Below are positions 42,013 through 52,787 of a DNA stretch of 64,000 bases, piece by piece. The notes beneath the pieces are model-generated. The model made no database searches, had not been told where the DNA came from, and worked only from the letters and a program-made list of their open reading frames with translations. Position 1 is the stretch's first letter; each line of letters starts with the position of its first letter. This DNA comes from Spiroplasma endosymbiont of Lasioglossum villosulum (lineage in GTDB: Bacteria; Bacillota_I; Bacilli_A; Mycoplasmatales; VBWQ01): contig NZ_OZ026539.1 in NCBI RefSeq assembly GCF_964020195.1, forward strand, positions 500,299-564,298. The letters are read 5' to 3'. A program made the position numbers and the translations under genes.

Positions 42013-43103
42013 ATGGCAAAAGAGGTTAAAAAAGGAAAAATTATTACTGCTATTGTTGGTGGTACTACTTTAGTTGGTGGAGCCACTGCTGGTAGTATTG
42101 CAGCAACTGTTGAAACAGAAGAAGTAGAAAACGAAGAAAAAAATATAATAATATAAAAGGTTTTAAAAATATATCTGGTAAAAATAATTTTATTAGTAGT
42201 ATTTCTAGTTTAACAGTAGATGATAAAGGTGTGGTATGAGCAACAACGACTACAAATGGATTGTATAAATTAGAAAATGGTGAACAATTTACCAAAATTA
42301 ACGTCTCTGGTATTGATGAACGCGGTAATTTTTATAGTTTATTAAGTTTAAATGGAACATTTTATTTAGGAATATTAGAATATATGGGAACCGGCTTTTT
42401 ATATAAGAGTAATGCCATCAAAGATAATGTAATAGAATTTAATAAAGTTCCTGGTCGTGGGTGAAAAAGGAATTATGGATTTATTACAAATTTTATAAAC
42501 ATTAGCAATGGTAATATAATTTATGCTGCAGCTAATACAAGTAAGACTACGAGTTATTTATACTATACTACTGATAATTGAGCAACATGTTCTTGATTTA
42601 GTAACATTGAAACTTTAATTACAAGTTTAGCAGTATCTAGTAATCAAACAGTTTTTGTACCAACAAAAACTGTTGAAAACAAAGGTAAATTATATAAATC
42701 AACAAGTGGAACAACATTTATTGAGGTACCTGGTTGAAAAGAAAATAATGGTGAAGTTCATAGTTTATTAACTGTTAATGATATAGTTTATATAGGAACA
42801 AAAACTGGTATTGGTCAAGGTAAATTATTTAAAATTACTAATGATGGTATTGTTCATGAGATTACAGAATGAGGCAAAGATGCTGGTGATATTGGTGAGA
42901 TTCATAGTTTATTAAATATTAAGGGAATTATTTATGTAGGAACAAAAACTGGTGTTGGTCAAGGTAAAATATTTAAAAGTAAAAATGATAATAATTTTGA
43001 ATTAATACCTAACTGGGATATAAGTAATGGTGAAGTTTTAAATCTGTTTAATATTAATAATGATTTATATGTAAGGACAAAAGTTTCAAAACAAATTAGT
43101 TAG
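42013..43103 (+). pseudogene. Surface protein with propeller-like repeats, frameshifted after the anchor
   Basis: Begins MAKEVKKGKIITAIVGGTTL then a Gly/Ala-rich membrane segment and an acidic linker (ETEEVENEEKN). At an A7 run (42137-42143) the frame stops; A8 would continue into about 320 residues of extracellular repeats with the pattern of beta-propeller blades: SSLTVDDKGVVWATTTTNGL, VHSLLTVNDIVYIGTKTGIG and IHSLLNIKGIIYVGTKTGVG. AAGGAG ribosome site. Similar in plan to the intact gene at 43372. It may be an adhesin or sensor. The run right after the anchor is a good place for an on/off slippage switch, but a dead gene or a base-count error are equally possible. Confidence 0.6.
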
Positions 43104-43371
43104 TTATTTAGATGAATATAAAATTATTTTTTTTATATCTAGTTGAATTTAGACTTTGATTAGATATTTTTAAAGTTATATTAAATAATTTTACTAAACA
43201 AAATAATTAATATTTATTAAATTATCTATACTGTAATTGACAAATATATACTATGATATATAATTTTGTATATCATAAAAATGATATTATTAATTTAAAT
43301 TAAGAAACAAATTATTAAAATTTTAACAATATTATAAAATTATAAATGAAGATTAAAGGAGATATATAATT

Positions 43372-44553
43372 ATGAATTTTAAAAAAATATTATCTGTAAT
43401 TACACCATTAAGTATTTCAACTTCAACAATTGGAGCGGGGATTATATATTATGATAATTTTGGTCAAGAAAAATTAATTACTAATATAAGCGAAATTAAT
43501 TTGCAAAATATCATCGTTGAACCTAATTTAGGACAAGTTAATAGTGGAAAAAATGAAATTCCAACAAAAGCGGCCTTATTAATAAACATTAAAGAAGCAA
43601 ATCCAGAAGCTAGTTTATTAACTATTAATGATTTTGATATTGTAAAAGAAGATAAAAATAACGTTACAATTAAAGGCAAAGGTAATTATATAGGAGAAGT
43701 TAATTTATATTACACCGTTACTAACTTTATTAATAAAAAACTAACAAATGAGAAAATTTATGCTTTAGCAATTGATTCACGAAATAATATTTTTAGAACG
43801 CAAGAAGATAAAGTTTATAAGCTTACTGTTACAGGAATAGAAACTTTAATGGATGGATTGGATTCAGGTAAAACTGCTAGAAATATAATAGTTGATGCAG
43901 AAGATAATGTTTATGTTGGAACTGATAGTGGTGTTGTTTACAAAAGTGATGGTAAAAATAGATTTGTAAAAATTTCATTGCCAGATTCAACAAATTGAAT
44001 ATGAGCTTTAACAGTTAATAAAAAAACCGGCATTGTTTATGCTGGTAACGATGATGGTGTATATAGCATTGATAAAAATGGTAATGTTAATCATATGTTA
44101 GGAACACATGATTATATTAATAGTTTAGCAGTAGGTGAAGATGGTTCTGTTTATGCGGGTGCTGATAATCGTGGTAAAATTTATAAAAGTTATGATGGTA
44201 TAAGTGAATTTAAATTAATTAAACAACGAGATGATGCTGGATCAATGAAAAGTTTAGTAATAGATAGTACAAATAATATTTTTGCTGGCTCTGATAATGG
44301 TAGTATGTATGCTAAAATGTTAGAAACAGGCCATGAAATTAAACGTTTAGTAATAGATAAAGAAGGTAGTTTATTTATTGGTGTTGATTCAAATGAAGTT
44401 TATAAAAAAGTAAAAGACTCATCTATATTTTATAAAATGATAGGAATAGAAAATGGTTGAGAACATATTCTTGCTTTAACAACTGATCAAGGTGATAATT
44501 TATATGCAGCAGGAACTGAAGGGTACTTATATATAAGCAAAAATTTTAATTAA
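43372..44553 (+). CDS. Exported surface protein with propeller-like repeats, 393 aa
   Basis: N-terminal signal or anchor (FKKILSVITPLSISTSTIGA). Residues about 30-110 form a small domain with a Lys/Asn-rich strand pattern (NLGQVNSGKNEIPTKAALLI, VTIKGKGNYIGEVNLYYTV), as in repeats of spiroplasma lipoproteins. From 115 on there are seven or so blade-like units with GTDSGVVYKSDGK, GNDDGVYSIDKNG and GADNRGKIYKSYDG, which look like WD/PQQ-type propeller strands ending in a Lys-Ser. AAAGGAG ribosome site. No Cys lipobox. Probably faces the host. Not assigned to a named family. Confidence 0.65.
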
Positions 44554-44626
44554 TATTTTAGAAATTATAAAAATAGTTTAAATTGAATTTATTGTAATTA
44601 TTAACAATTAAAATTTTTAGTTAAAG

Positions 44627-44667
44627 GAATATTTTATTTGAGTATCAAATAAAATATTCTTTTTTTT
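44627..44667 (+). terminator. Terminator before the second peptide module
   Basis: GAATATTTTATTT / AAATAAAATATTC with a 7-base loop and T8. Confidence 0.85.
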
Positions 44668-44670
44668 AAT

Positions 44671-44902
44671 TTTTTTAAACTTATAAAATTTAAAAAGGAA
44701 AAAACTATTTTTTAAATAAAAATAAGTTTTAGGAGGTTGATAAATATGATTTTAGAAGATTTAGAACCAATGACTGATCAAGAGTGTCAGGCAGTTAGTG
44801 GTAATTTTCCTCAATTTTTGATGGGTGCCATGTTAGCAGGAATATCAATTCCTGTTATTAAAAATTTATGAAATAGTGTTTCAGGAAGTATTAAGTTACC
44901 AG
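44671..44902 (+). repeat. 232-bp direct repeat, copy 2 (double-glycine peptide module)
   Basis: Counterpart of 34578-34808, one base longer. Same upstream tract, ribosome site and peptide coding sequence. It carries AGGAGG where copy 1 has AGGGGG. Confidence 0.85.
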
Positions 44903-44988
44903 ATAGTTTTTATTGTAAATCGTTATATAAAAATAAAAAATATTTATTAATTAATATAAAATTACATATTTTTTTCTTAAAAGAATAA
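44746..44988 (+). CDS. Bacteriocin-like peptide, leader mutated at the double glycine, 80 aa
   Basis: Reads MILEDLEPMTDQECQAVSGN followed by FPQFLMGAMLAGISIPVIKN and LWNSVSGSIKLP, then about 28 residues of probably unrelated tail (YKNKKYLLINIKLHIFFL). The leader is that of copy 1, but the second Gly of the cleavage site is Asn. The core is a hydrophobic amphipathic stretch with Gly and Pro as in class II bacteriocins, with one Trp. AGGAGG lies 8 bases before the ATG. So this copy has the open core and a damaged cleavage site; copy 1 has the reverse. After the duplication block the C-terminal part looks replaced. Confidence 0.6.
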
Positions 44989-45103
44989 ATAACACTAAAA
45001 AATGACTTTTACTATAAACATTATGTATACTGAAAAAAGAATGTATAATAATAACAGAAAATAATTTTTATTTTTGGAAAAAAATTTTTGAGTACGAACG
45101 ATT

Positions 45104-45967
45104 ATGAGAAATATAAAAACGTTGTTAAAATTATTAGGAGCAGTTAGTTTAAGTACTGTTGCAGCAAGTTCAGTTGTGGCTTGTGGAGGAGGAGCAAATC
45201 CAAATCCTACACCAACTAAAGAAATGGATGTTCAAGTTAAAAAAGATTTTGGTTTTTTAGATACAAATGCTAATTCACTAGTTAAATTGAGTATTGATAT
45301 TAATGCAACTAGTAAATTAGCATCATGAAAATCTGAACAATTAGCAATTACTGCGACAGCTTTATTAAAAGGTGATACTGGTGAGCAAAAAGCTAAGTCA
45401 AATGATGCTGCGAATTTTTTAGTTAATGTTTTAAAAATTGAAGCAAAAACTGGTGAAGGTGAAAACAGAATATTTGAGGTTAAAAAAACAAATGAAATTA
45501 GTATCAATGTTTAATCATATTCACCTGCAATTTCTAAGAAGGCAGATAATGCTGATTATGTAGTTACTGGTGGAACACTAATTTTTAATTTTCAAAAAAA
45601 TAATAAGTCATTAGGTGATAATTTCTCATTAGATATTTTGGGTCAATCAGTTCAAGGATTAGTTACATCAATTTTACCAACTACAATATCAAATGCTAAT
45701 TTTGAATCTATTCCTGGATTTGCAGTTGGGGAACCAAAAGCAAAATTTCCAGTTGGTACAGATTTAACACAATATTTTAAAACTACTGAACTTGAAGGTA
45801 AAACAGTAAAAAGTATTGCTGACCTTATTAAACAAGGTGCTTTAAAAATTAAAGTTAGTGAAGCTGCAGAAGGTACAGGAAATTTTGTTAAAGGAAATAC
45901 CATAAAAGTAAAAATATCAATTGGTGATATTCAATTTGCTACTGAAGAGACTTTATTTATATCTTAA
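45104..45967 (+). pseudogene. Lipoprotein with an in-frame TAA, 287 codons
   Basis: Signal peptide MRNIKTLLKLLGAVSLSTVA then SSVVAC with the lipobox Cys at residue 27, followed by a GGGANPNPTPT linker. The body is Ala/Lys/Asn-rich (SLVKLSIDINATSKLASWKS, VGTDLTQYFKTTELEGKTV). TAA at 45512-45514 (codon 137) stops it; the same frame continues to 45967. Similar in layout to spiralin-like surface lipoproteins, though no specific family is recognised. Truncation would give a short secreted lipoprotein. A terminator follows. Confidence 0.75.
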
Positions 45968-45990
45968 TTATTAAAATTAATAAATATAAC

Positions 45991-46020
45991 AAAGAAGAGT
46001 GAAATTTCACTCTTCTTTTT
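45991..46020. terminator. Bidirectional terminator
   Basis: Perfect palindrome AAAGAAGAGTGAAA / TTTCACTCTTCTTT followed by T tract, between the lipoprotein and the remnant on the other strand. Confidence 0.9.
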
Positions 46021-46038
46021 ATATAGTTATATTTAATT

Positions 46039-46525
46039 TTATTTAAATGGAGAACTAAAAGGATTACTATTTTGTTTTCTATCTCAATGAGAACTTCCAG
46101 CATTTTGATTACTTTTATTTTTCATTTCTTCATTTCATTGTTTACCTTGTTTTTTAGGGATTCACATTGAATGGGTAGAAGGTGGAGCATAATAAACAGT
46201 TTTTATGTTTTGTGCTATTTTATTTTACTTGCTTTTATTTCTTTATCATATAAAACATCACCAGAACAAATGCCACAATTTGTTGTTCCTTTAGTCTTTG
46301 TTTCTATGGCAAATCTATTTCTTAATCTTTGATCTATTTTTAAATTAGTTACTTCATTTCTATTAGCATAGTTGTGCTTTTTAATTGTTGTTCAGTAAGT
46401 TTCACAAATGATTCTGTAACTCCACATATTGTTTGTTCTTCTAGTACAGTTTCTTTTAATCTATTTTGTTGATTTTGCAAATGATATTTAAGTTGTTGTC
46501 TTTCTTGTGTTTTAGATTTAAACAT
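46039..46525 (-). pseudogene. Decayed gene of unknown function
   Basis: Starts well, with GGAAG 9 bases before ATG 46525, giving 58 residues (MFKSKTQERQQLKYHLQNQQ) that end at 46349. A second frame continues with KIDQRLRNRFAIETKTKG and a Cys-x-x-Cys (NCGICSGD), ending by a TAG near 46225. A third frame completes with MWIPKKQGKQWNEEMKN to SNPFSSPFK at 46039. At least two frameshifts. The family is not recognised; the C-terminal HWD-type segment and Cys pair might hint at a nuclease or phage protein, but this is not enough for a call. Confidence 0.55.
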
Positions 46526-46775
46526 TTTTCTTCCATCTTCCTTTTTAAATATAAAAAAATTATTTACTTTTAAAATTAAAGTAATTAGTTTAAAAAACTT
46601 AATATTAAGTTTTTGTTATTTTATATCATAAATAAATATTTTATATGTGTAATTTACTTTTTACTTTTATAATATATTGTGTGTTTTTATTGGTATTATT
46701 TTTTAAGAAAAGTAAAAAATATTTTTATAATATAATTTATTAAAATACAATTCTATTTTTATGTTTAAAAATAAT

Positions 46776-46927
46776 TTGTTTAAAATATAAAAAATATGCT
46801 ACAATATACAGGCTTAATTTAATGAAAATAAGCAACACATTTGTGAATTCATTGCCTAGTGCTTTTTAATTAAAAAGTGGCCAATGTTAGAAATAAATGG
46901 AAGAAAAACAAATTAGAAGGAGACAAT
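46776..46927 (+). promoter_or_regulatory. rpsB promoter and structured leader
   Basis: TTGTTT (46776-46781), 18-base spacer, TACAAT (46800-46805). The 120-base leader includes a hairpin with CATTG/CAATG ends and a CTTTTT/AAAAAG core (about 46850-46887). Leaders of ribosomal protein operons are often autoregulatory. 46526-46775 upstream shows no gene. Confidence 0.55.
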
Positions 46928-47704
46928 ATGTCAGTTGTAACACGTGAACAACTCCTTGAAGCGGGAGTTCAGTTTGGTCACCAAACTAAAAGATGAGATC
47001 CAAAGATGCGTAAATATATTTTTGGTCAAAGAAATGGTATTCATATTATTGATTTACAAAAATCAATGCGTAAATTAGATGAAGCTTGTCACTTTGTTAA
47101 AGAAACTAGTGAAAATGGTGGTAAAGTTTTATTTGTAGGTACAAAAAAACAAGCCAAAGAAGCTGTGCAAGAACTTGCAATTAGTTGTAATTCACCTTAT
47201 GTAACAGAACGTTGATTAGGTGGTAATTTAACTAATTTTAAAACTATTAAATCAAGTATTAAAAAGTTAATTGATATTGAAAATAAAGAAAAAAGTGGAG
47301 AAATTAAACTTTTAACAAAAAAAGAGCAAATGTTAGTAATTAAAGAAAAAGCACGTTTAGAACGTAACCTTGGTGGTATTAGAAATATGTATAAATTACC
47401 AGAAGCTATTTTTGTTACTGATACTATTACTAATAAAATTGCTGTCGAAGAAGCAGTTAAACTTGGTATCAAAATTATTGCGATTTGTGATAGTAATTCA
47501 AATCCAGATAATATTGATTATATTATTCCTGGTAATGATGATGCTACAAAATCAATTACTTTAATTACAAAGAAAATTGCTGAAGCTATTAATGAAGGAC
47601 AAAGTGTAAAACCAGTTATTGATAAAAAAGAAATAGTAGTAGAAGAAACTACTAGTCTTGATGAAAATAAAACTGAAAATGGAATTGAAAAAAATAAAGA
47701 ATAA
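46928..47704 (+). CDS. rpsB: 30S ribosomal protein S2, 258 aa
   Basis: Clear S2: [103 protein letters not shown] and [21 protein letters not shown]-terminal acidic tail longer than usual. AGAAGGAG ribosome site. Together with tsf, a membrane protein and pyrH it forms a cluster; S2 binds the body of the 30S subunit. Confidence 0.97.
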
Positions 47705-47719
47705 AGGAGAATAGTTTAT

Positions 47720-48598
47720 ATGTCAGAAGTTAAAGTAGATGTTAAATTATTGAAAAAATTAAGAGATACAACCGATTTACCAATTACTGATTGTAAAGAA
47801 GCTTTGATAGAAAAAAATAATATTTTTGAAGCAGCACTTTCCCTATTAAAAATTAAAGGTTTAGCAAAAGCAGAGAAAAAAAGTATTAATAAAGCCACTG
47901 AAGGGGTTACTAAAGTTGTTATTAGTGGTAATAATGCAATTATTGCTGAATTAAATTGTCAAACTGAACAAGTTGCTGATTTAGAAGATTTTAATGATTT
48001 ATTTACTAAGATTTTAGAAACAATTTTAAAACATCAACCTAAAACTATTGAAGAAGCTTTAATGTTAAAAGCTGATGGAAGTAGTGAAAGTTTAAATGAT
48101 GAGATAAGATTTGCTATCGCTAAATTAGGTGAAAATATTGTTTTAAATCGTTTTCAATATTTAAGTAAAAATAGTGATGAAGTTTTTGGTTCATATATCC
48201 ATGGTGGTGGTAAATATAGTGGTTTAGTTATTATCAAAGGTGTTGATAAGGAAAGTGATATTCCAAATAATGTTGCTATGCAATTAGTATCAGCAGATGC
48301 TAAATACATTGATATTGCTCACATACCCGCAACAGTTCGTGATAAAGAATTATCAATTATTAGTGAAAAAACAAAAGAAGAAGAAAAATTGAAAGCAAAA
48401 AAACGTCCTGATAATATTCTTGAAAATATTATAAGAGGTCGTTTTGAAAAAGTATTATCTGAATTAACTATTGTTGATCAACTTTATATTAAAGATAATA
48501 CAATTAAGGTTAAAGAATATTTAACTAAAAATCATGCTACAATTATAGCTATGATACGTTATCAATTAGGTGAAAAAATTGATAGTTCTGCCAAATAA
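47720..48598 (+). CDS. tsf: Elongation factor Ts, 292 aa
   Basis: Nucleotide exchange factor for EF-Tu. N-terminal UBA-like helical module LLKKLRDTTDLPITDCKEAL, then GLAKAEKKSINKATEGV and QTEQVADLEDFNDLF. The dimer core shows GSYIHGGGKYSGLVIIKGVD. 15 bases after rpsB with AAAGGAG. Intact. Confidence 0.95.
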   Translation: MSEVKVDVKLLKKLRDTTDLPITDCKEALIEKNNIFEAALSLLKIKGLAKAEKKSINKATEGVTKVVISGNNAIIAELNCQTEQVADLEDFNDLFTKILETILKHQPKTIEEALMLKADGSSESLNDEIRFAIAKLGENIVLNRFQYLSKNSDEVFGSYIHGGGKYSGLVIIKGVDKESDIPNNVAMQLVSADAKYIDIAHIPATVRDKELSIISEKTKEEEKLKAKKRPDNILENIIRGRFEKVLSELTIVDQLYIKDNTIKVKEYLTKNHATIIAMIRYQLGEKIDSSAK

Positions 48599-48618
48599 AC
48601 ATTTAGGAGGTAAATAAA

Positions 48619-49200
48619 GTGAATTTTCAAATTATATATTATATTGCATTAGTAATGTTTATATTATTATTAGTTATTCTTGTTTGAGGATGATATAGTT
48701 TTAATAAACCAAAAACAACTATTAAATTTTTGAATTTAAAATTATTAGTAGCAACATTAATAGTTGGGGTAATTGGTTTAGTTATCTCGATTGTTCCAAT
48801 TGGAATGCAAGTTTGAACATTTGAACCAGAATATATTAAATCTGATCCTGCTTTTTTAAGTTTATTAATAGTAGAGTATATATTTTTAGTTATCATGTTA
48901 GGATTAGCATATATTTTTAGTTTTGATTTTGGTATCGCAGTTGATGAACATAATATTTATTTCTTTGGACAAAGCGTTAATACTAGTAAAATTGTTGCAT
49001 TGGAACAAAAGAAAAATGTTTTAAAAATTGTTTATGAACAGGGTATTAAAAAAATTAAAAAACGTTTAATAATTATTACTCCACAAGCACAACTTTTTGT
49101 TAAAGATCATTTAGCACAAAAAGTTATTGCTAACGTTGAATTAGAAACTGTCGCTGAAAGCGCAAATAATGATTCATTATCTAGTGATAATAGTAAATAA
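48619..49200 (+). CDS. Conserved-position membrane protein, 193 aa, GTG start
   Basis: Three transmembrane helices in the first 110 residues: IIYYIALVMFILLLVILVWG, LLVATLIVGVIGLVISIVPI and IVEYIFLVIMLGLAYIFSF. The C-terminal 80 residues are soluble, beta/alpha in pattern (AVDEHNIYFFGQSVNTSKIV, KRLIIITPQAQLFVKDHLAQ) and end in a Ser/Asn tail. GTG start is supported by AGGAGG 8 bases upstream. It interrupts tsf-pyrH, and its hairpin terminator stands before pyrH. No family name recognised. Confidence 0.75.
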
Positions 49201-49202
49201 AT

Positions 49203-49232
49203 AAGAAGCCACAAAGCAATCTGTGGCTTCTT
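49203..49232 (+). terminator. Terminator or attenuator before pyrH
   Basis: AAGAAGCCACA / TGTGGCTTCTT with an 8-base loop directly after the membrane protein stop, 17 bases before pyrH's ribosome site. It may reduce readthrough into pyrH. Confidence 0.75.
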
Positions 49233-49263
49233 ATAATATTAAATTTAAGGAGGATGATCAAAA

Positions 49264-49992
49264 ATGGAACAATTTAAATATAAACGAATATTATTAAAAA
49301 TTAGTGGTGAAGCTTTAGGTGATGGTAGTAATGAATTATATAATAATGAAAGTATTGATAATGTTTGTCAACAAATTCAAACCCTAGTTAAGGCAAAAGT
49401 AGAAGTTGGTTTAGTAATTGGTGGTGGTAATATTTGACGTGGTGCTAAACAAGGAGAAAAGATTGGTTTAAAAAGAATTAATGCTGATTATATGGGAATG
49501 TTAGCAACTATTATGAATGCTTTGGTAATTGAATCAAAGTTAAAAGCGCTTAACGTAAAAGTTATTGTGCAAACATCATTAGAGATTAATCAAGTTGCTG
49601 AACCTTTTTATTACAAAAAAGCTATTAGTAGTTTTGAAAAAGGCTATGTTTGTATTTTTGCTGGTGGTATTGGTTCACCATACTTTACAACGGATACTGC
49701 AGCAGCACTTCGTGCTACTGAAATTAATGCGGATATATTATTAATGGCAAAAAATGGCGTTGATGGTGTTTATGATAAAGATCCAAATATTAACAAAAAT
49801 GCTATTCGTTATTCACATTTATCATATCAAGATATTACTAATAAACAATTAAAAGTAATGGATTTAACTGCTTCAACAATGTGCATGGAAGCTAACTTGA
49901 AAATTATGGTATTTGATATTAAGGTTGAAAATAATATCATTAAAGCAGTACAAAATAAAGCAATTGCAACTATTATTAGCAATCAAAATTAA
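49264..49992 (+). CDS. pyrH: UMP kinase, 242 aa
   Basis: Phosphorylates UMP to UDP; hexameric amino-acid-kinase fold. YKRILLKISGEALGDG, LVIGGGNIWRG, RINADYMGMLATIMNAL, GGIGSPYFTTDTAAALRATE, LLMAKNGVDGVYDKDP and DLTASTMCMEANLKIMVF match the bacterial PyrH family. AAGGAGG ribosome site. The frr gene, usual next neighbour, is absent here. Confidence 0.96.
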
Positions 49993-50015
49993 CAAATTAA
50001 AGGAGAGAAGATAAT

Positions 50016-51008
50016 ATGAAACTATTAGATTTTATTTTATCTATTTTACAAAAAAGCAAAACATCAATCAGAATTTTATTTCCAGAAGGTGATAATGAAA
50101 AAGTACAGGCAGTAGCTTTAAAAATTATTAATGATAATTCACCTGTTAAAAATTTTATTACACCAGTTTTATTATTTAATAATGATAAAGAAATTCCTAG
50201 TAATATTAAAAATTCTAATATTAAAACATTATCTATTGAAGAAAATCAAGTAACAAATTTTACTAATCAATTATATGAATTAAGAAAAGCAAAGGGTTTA
50301 ACTTTAGAAGCAGCTAATAAATTGGTATTAAGTCGTAATTACTATGGAATGATGTTATTAAATAATAAAGAAGTTAATGGTTTTGTTGGTGGTATTACTT
50401 TTACTACTGCTGATATTTTATGTCCGGCTTTACAAATTATTGGACCAAAAGCAGGTACTAAAACTGTTTCAAGTACATTTATTATGAATAAAAATGAAGA
50501 AATATTTTTATTTAGTGATGGTTCAATTAATTTAAATCCAACAGCTGAACAATTAGCAGATATTGCAAAATCTACAATTCACTTTGGCGAACTTTTAGAA
50601 TTTAATCCAATTAAATTAGCAATGTTATCTTATTCTACTAATACTAGTGGTAGTGGTGAAAGTGTTGATAAAGTACGTAATGCTACTAACTTTGTTCAGC
50701 ATTTAAAATTAAAGAATGTGCAAGTAGCAGGACCAATTCAATTTGATGCTGCTTGAGATCAAGAAGTGCGAAATAAAAAATTCCCAGAATTAACAATTAA
50801 AAATCATTGTAATGCATTTATTTTCCCAACTTTAGATGCTGCTAATATTGGTTATAAAATTGCCCAAAGATTAGGTGATTATAAAGCTATTGGTCCTATT
50901 GTTTTGGGTTTAAATCAGCCAGTTAATGATCTTTCTCGTGGTGCTACTATTGATGACATTTATTACACAGCATTGATCACTGCTATTCAAACATTAATTA
51001 AGAATTAA
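50016..51008 (+). CDS. pta: Phosphate acetyltransferase, 330 aa
   Basis: Converts acetyl-CoA and phosphate to acetyl-phosphate. RILFPEGDNEKVQAVALKII, GLTLEAANKLVLSRNYYGMM, GGITFTTADILCPALQIIGP, SSTFIMNKNE, AMLSYSTNTSGSGESVDKVR, GPIQFDAAW and FIFPTLDAANIGYKIAQRLG are family segments. Normal length. Paired with ackA 18 bases downstream, the ATP-making acetate pathway of mollicutes. GGAGAG ribosome site. Confidence 0.96.
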
Positions 51009-51026
51009 TAAGGAGATAAAACAAAT

Positions 51027-52280
51027 ATGTCAGAACAAAATAAAATTTTAGTTATTAATGCTGGAAGTAGTTCTATTAAATTTCAACTTTTTAATGCTAT
51101 TAATAATGATAAACAACCTCATTTTACTATTTTTTGTAAAGGTTTAGTTGAAAGGATAGCTATTAAAAATAGTAATTTTATTATTGAAATTGCTAATGGT
51201 GATAACTTTATTAAACATGAAGTAACGAAAGATATTCCCGATCATGTTATAGGAGCACAAACAGTTATTGATGCATTAATTGAGTATAAGGTCATTAATA
51301 ATTTTGATGATATTAAACGAATTGGTCATCGTATGGTTCACGGTGGTCAAAAATTTAATAACTCAATTGTTATTGATGAGAAAGTCATTGCTGGTATCAA
51401 AGCATGTATTCCATTAGCACCATTACATAATCCACCAGCTTTAAAAGGATTATCATCTTTTCAAAAATTAGTTCCACATGCTAAACATGTGGCAGTATTT
51501 GATACTTCATTTCATAGTACTATTCCTGAAGAAAAATATCTTTACTCAGTTCCATATGATTGATATAAAACATATGAGGTAAGAAGATATGGTTTTCATG
51601 GTACTAGTTATCGTTATATTTTAGATAAATTAACTAATATTTTAAATAAACCAAAAGATAAGATTAATGCTATTATTTGTCATTTAGGTAATGGTGCTAG
51701 TATTTGTGCTATTAAAAATGGTAAAAGTTTTAATACTAGCATGGGATTAACACCATTAGATGGTTTAATTATGGGTTCTAGAAGTGGTATCATTGACCCT
51801 TCTATTCATGGTTATATGTGTAATGTTAAAGCAGAAGCAACTATTGAAACTATTACTAATGATTTAAATAAAAGTTCAGGTTTATTAGGAATTAGTGGAC
51901 ATTCTTCTGATTTACGTGATGTTCTTGCAAGTAGTAATGATAAAAACCATAAATATCATTTACAATCACAATTAGCAATAAAAATGTTTGTTCAAAGAAT
52001 TGCTAATTATATTGTTCAATATGGTAATGATTTAGATAGTAATATTGATGCATTAGTATTTACAGCAGGTATTGGTGAAAATTCTGTAATTATTCGTCAA
52101 TTAGTTATTGAGGAAATTAAAGTGTTTACTTTAAAATTAGTAACTAATAAAAATAATGATAAGTATAATGATTACTTAGAAATTAGTGATAAACAATCAG
52201 AAGTTCCTATTTTTAAAATTAGAACAAATGAAGAATTAATGATTTGTCAAGATACATATAATTTATTAAAAAATATTTAA
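51027..52280 (+). CDS. ackA: Acetate kinase, 417 aa
   Basis: Makes ATP and acetate from acetyl-phosph­ate. Conserved parts: ILVINAGSSSIKFQLF, IGHRMVHGGQKFNNS, APLHNPPALKG, VAVFDTSFHSTIPEE, RRYGFHGTSYRYI (catalytic His and Arg region), IICHLGNGASICAI, MGLTPLDGLIMGSRSGIIDP and VFTAGIGENSVIIRQ. AAGGAG ribosome site. Intact; forms an operon with pta. Confidence 0.96.
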
Positions 52281-52405
52281 AAAATAAAAAAAATATATTA
52301 AGGTTTTTTGTTTTGATATATAATGTTTAAATTAAGTGAAAATACTTAATAATTATCAAATTTTAATTAAAAATAAATACTTTAAAGATTCAAGGAGAAA
52401 AAAGT

Positions 52406-52645
52406 ATGACATATAAAGACATTAAAGAAAAGAAAATTTTTAAAATTTTTGAAAAAGATGAAATTGAAAATTTTGATAAAAGCATGATAAATAAAATAAA
52501 TAATTATGACAAAAAAAATAAACAAACTAATAAGCCGTTCTTAAATAATAATTGAGATACTTGTCGTGGCTTATTAGAAATTAATAAATATCATCATGAT
52601 CATGATGGAAGTAGTTCATCAGTAATGGCAATTTCAGCTTCTTAA
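52406..52645 (+). CDS. Small peptide with a His/Asp-rich C-terminal motif, 79 aa
   Basis: A strong AAGGAG lies 9 bases before the ATG. The N-terminal 45 residues are charged and Lys-rich (MTYKDIKEKKIFKIFEKDEI). The C-terminal end is very different: NNNWDTCRGLLEINKYHHDH followed by DGSSSSVMAISAS. The HHDHD motif could bind metal, the single Cys is just before it, and the leader/core contrast recalls peptides that are cut and modified. No matching family recognised, and no modification enzyme lies beside it. Isolated between ackA and nox. Confidence 0.5.
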
Positions 52646-52787
52646 AATTATTGTTATATTCATTTACTGAACAAAGAAAGAGTTGTAACTATTAAATAAA
52701 AAGTGATAAAATAATGTATATATTTGTATTTGTGATTACACAATAAAAGAAATTGAAAAAAAGTAATAAGTAAGAGAGGATTTTAGC

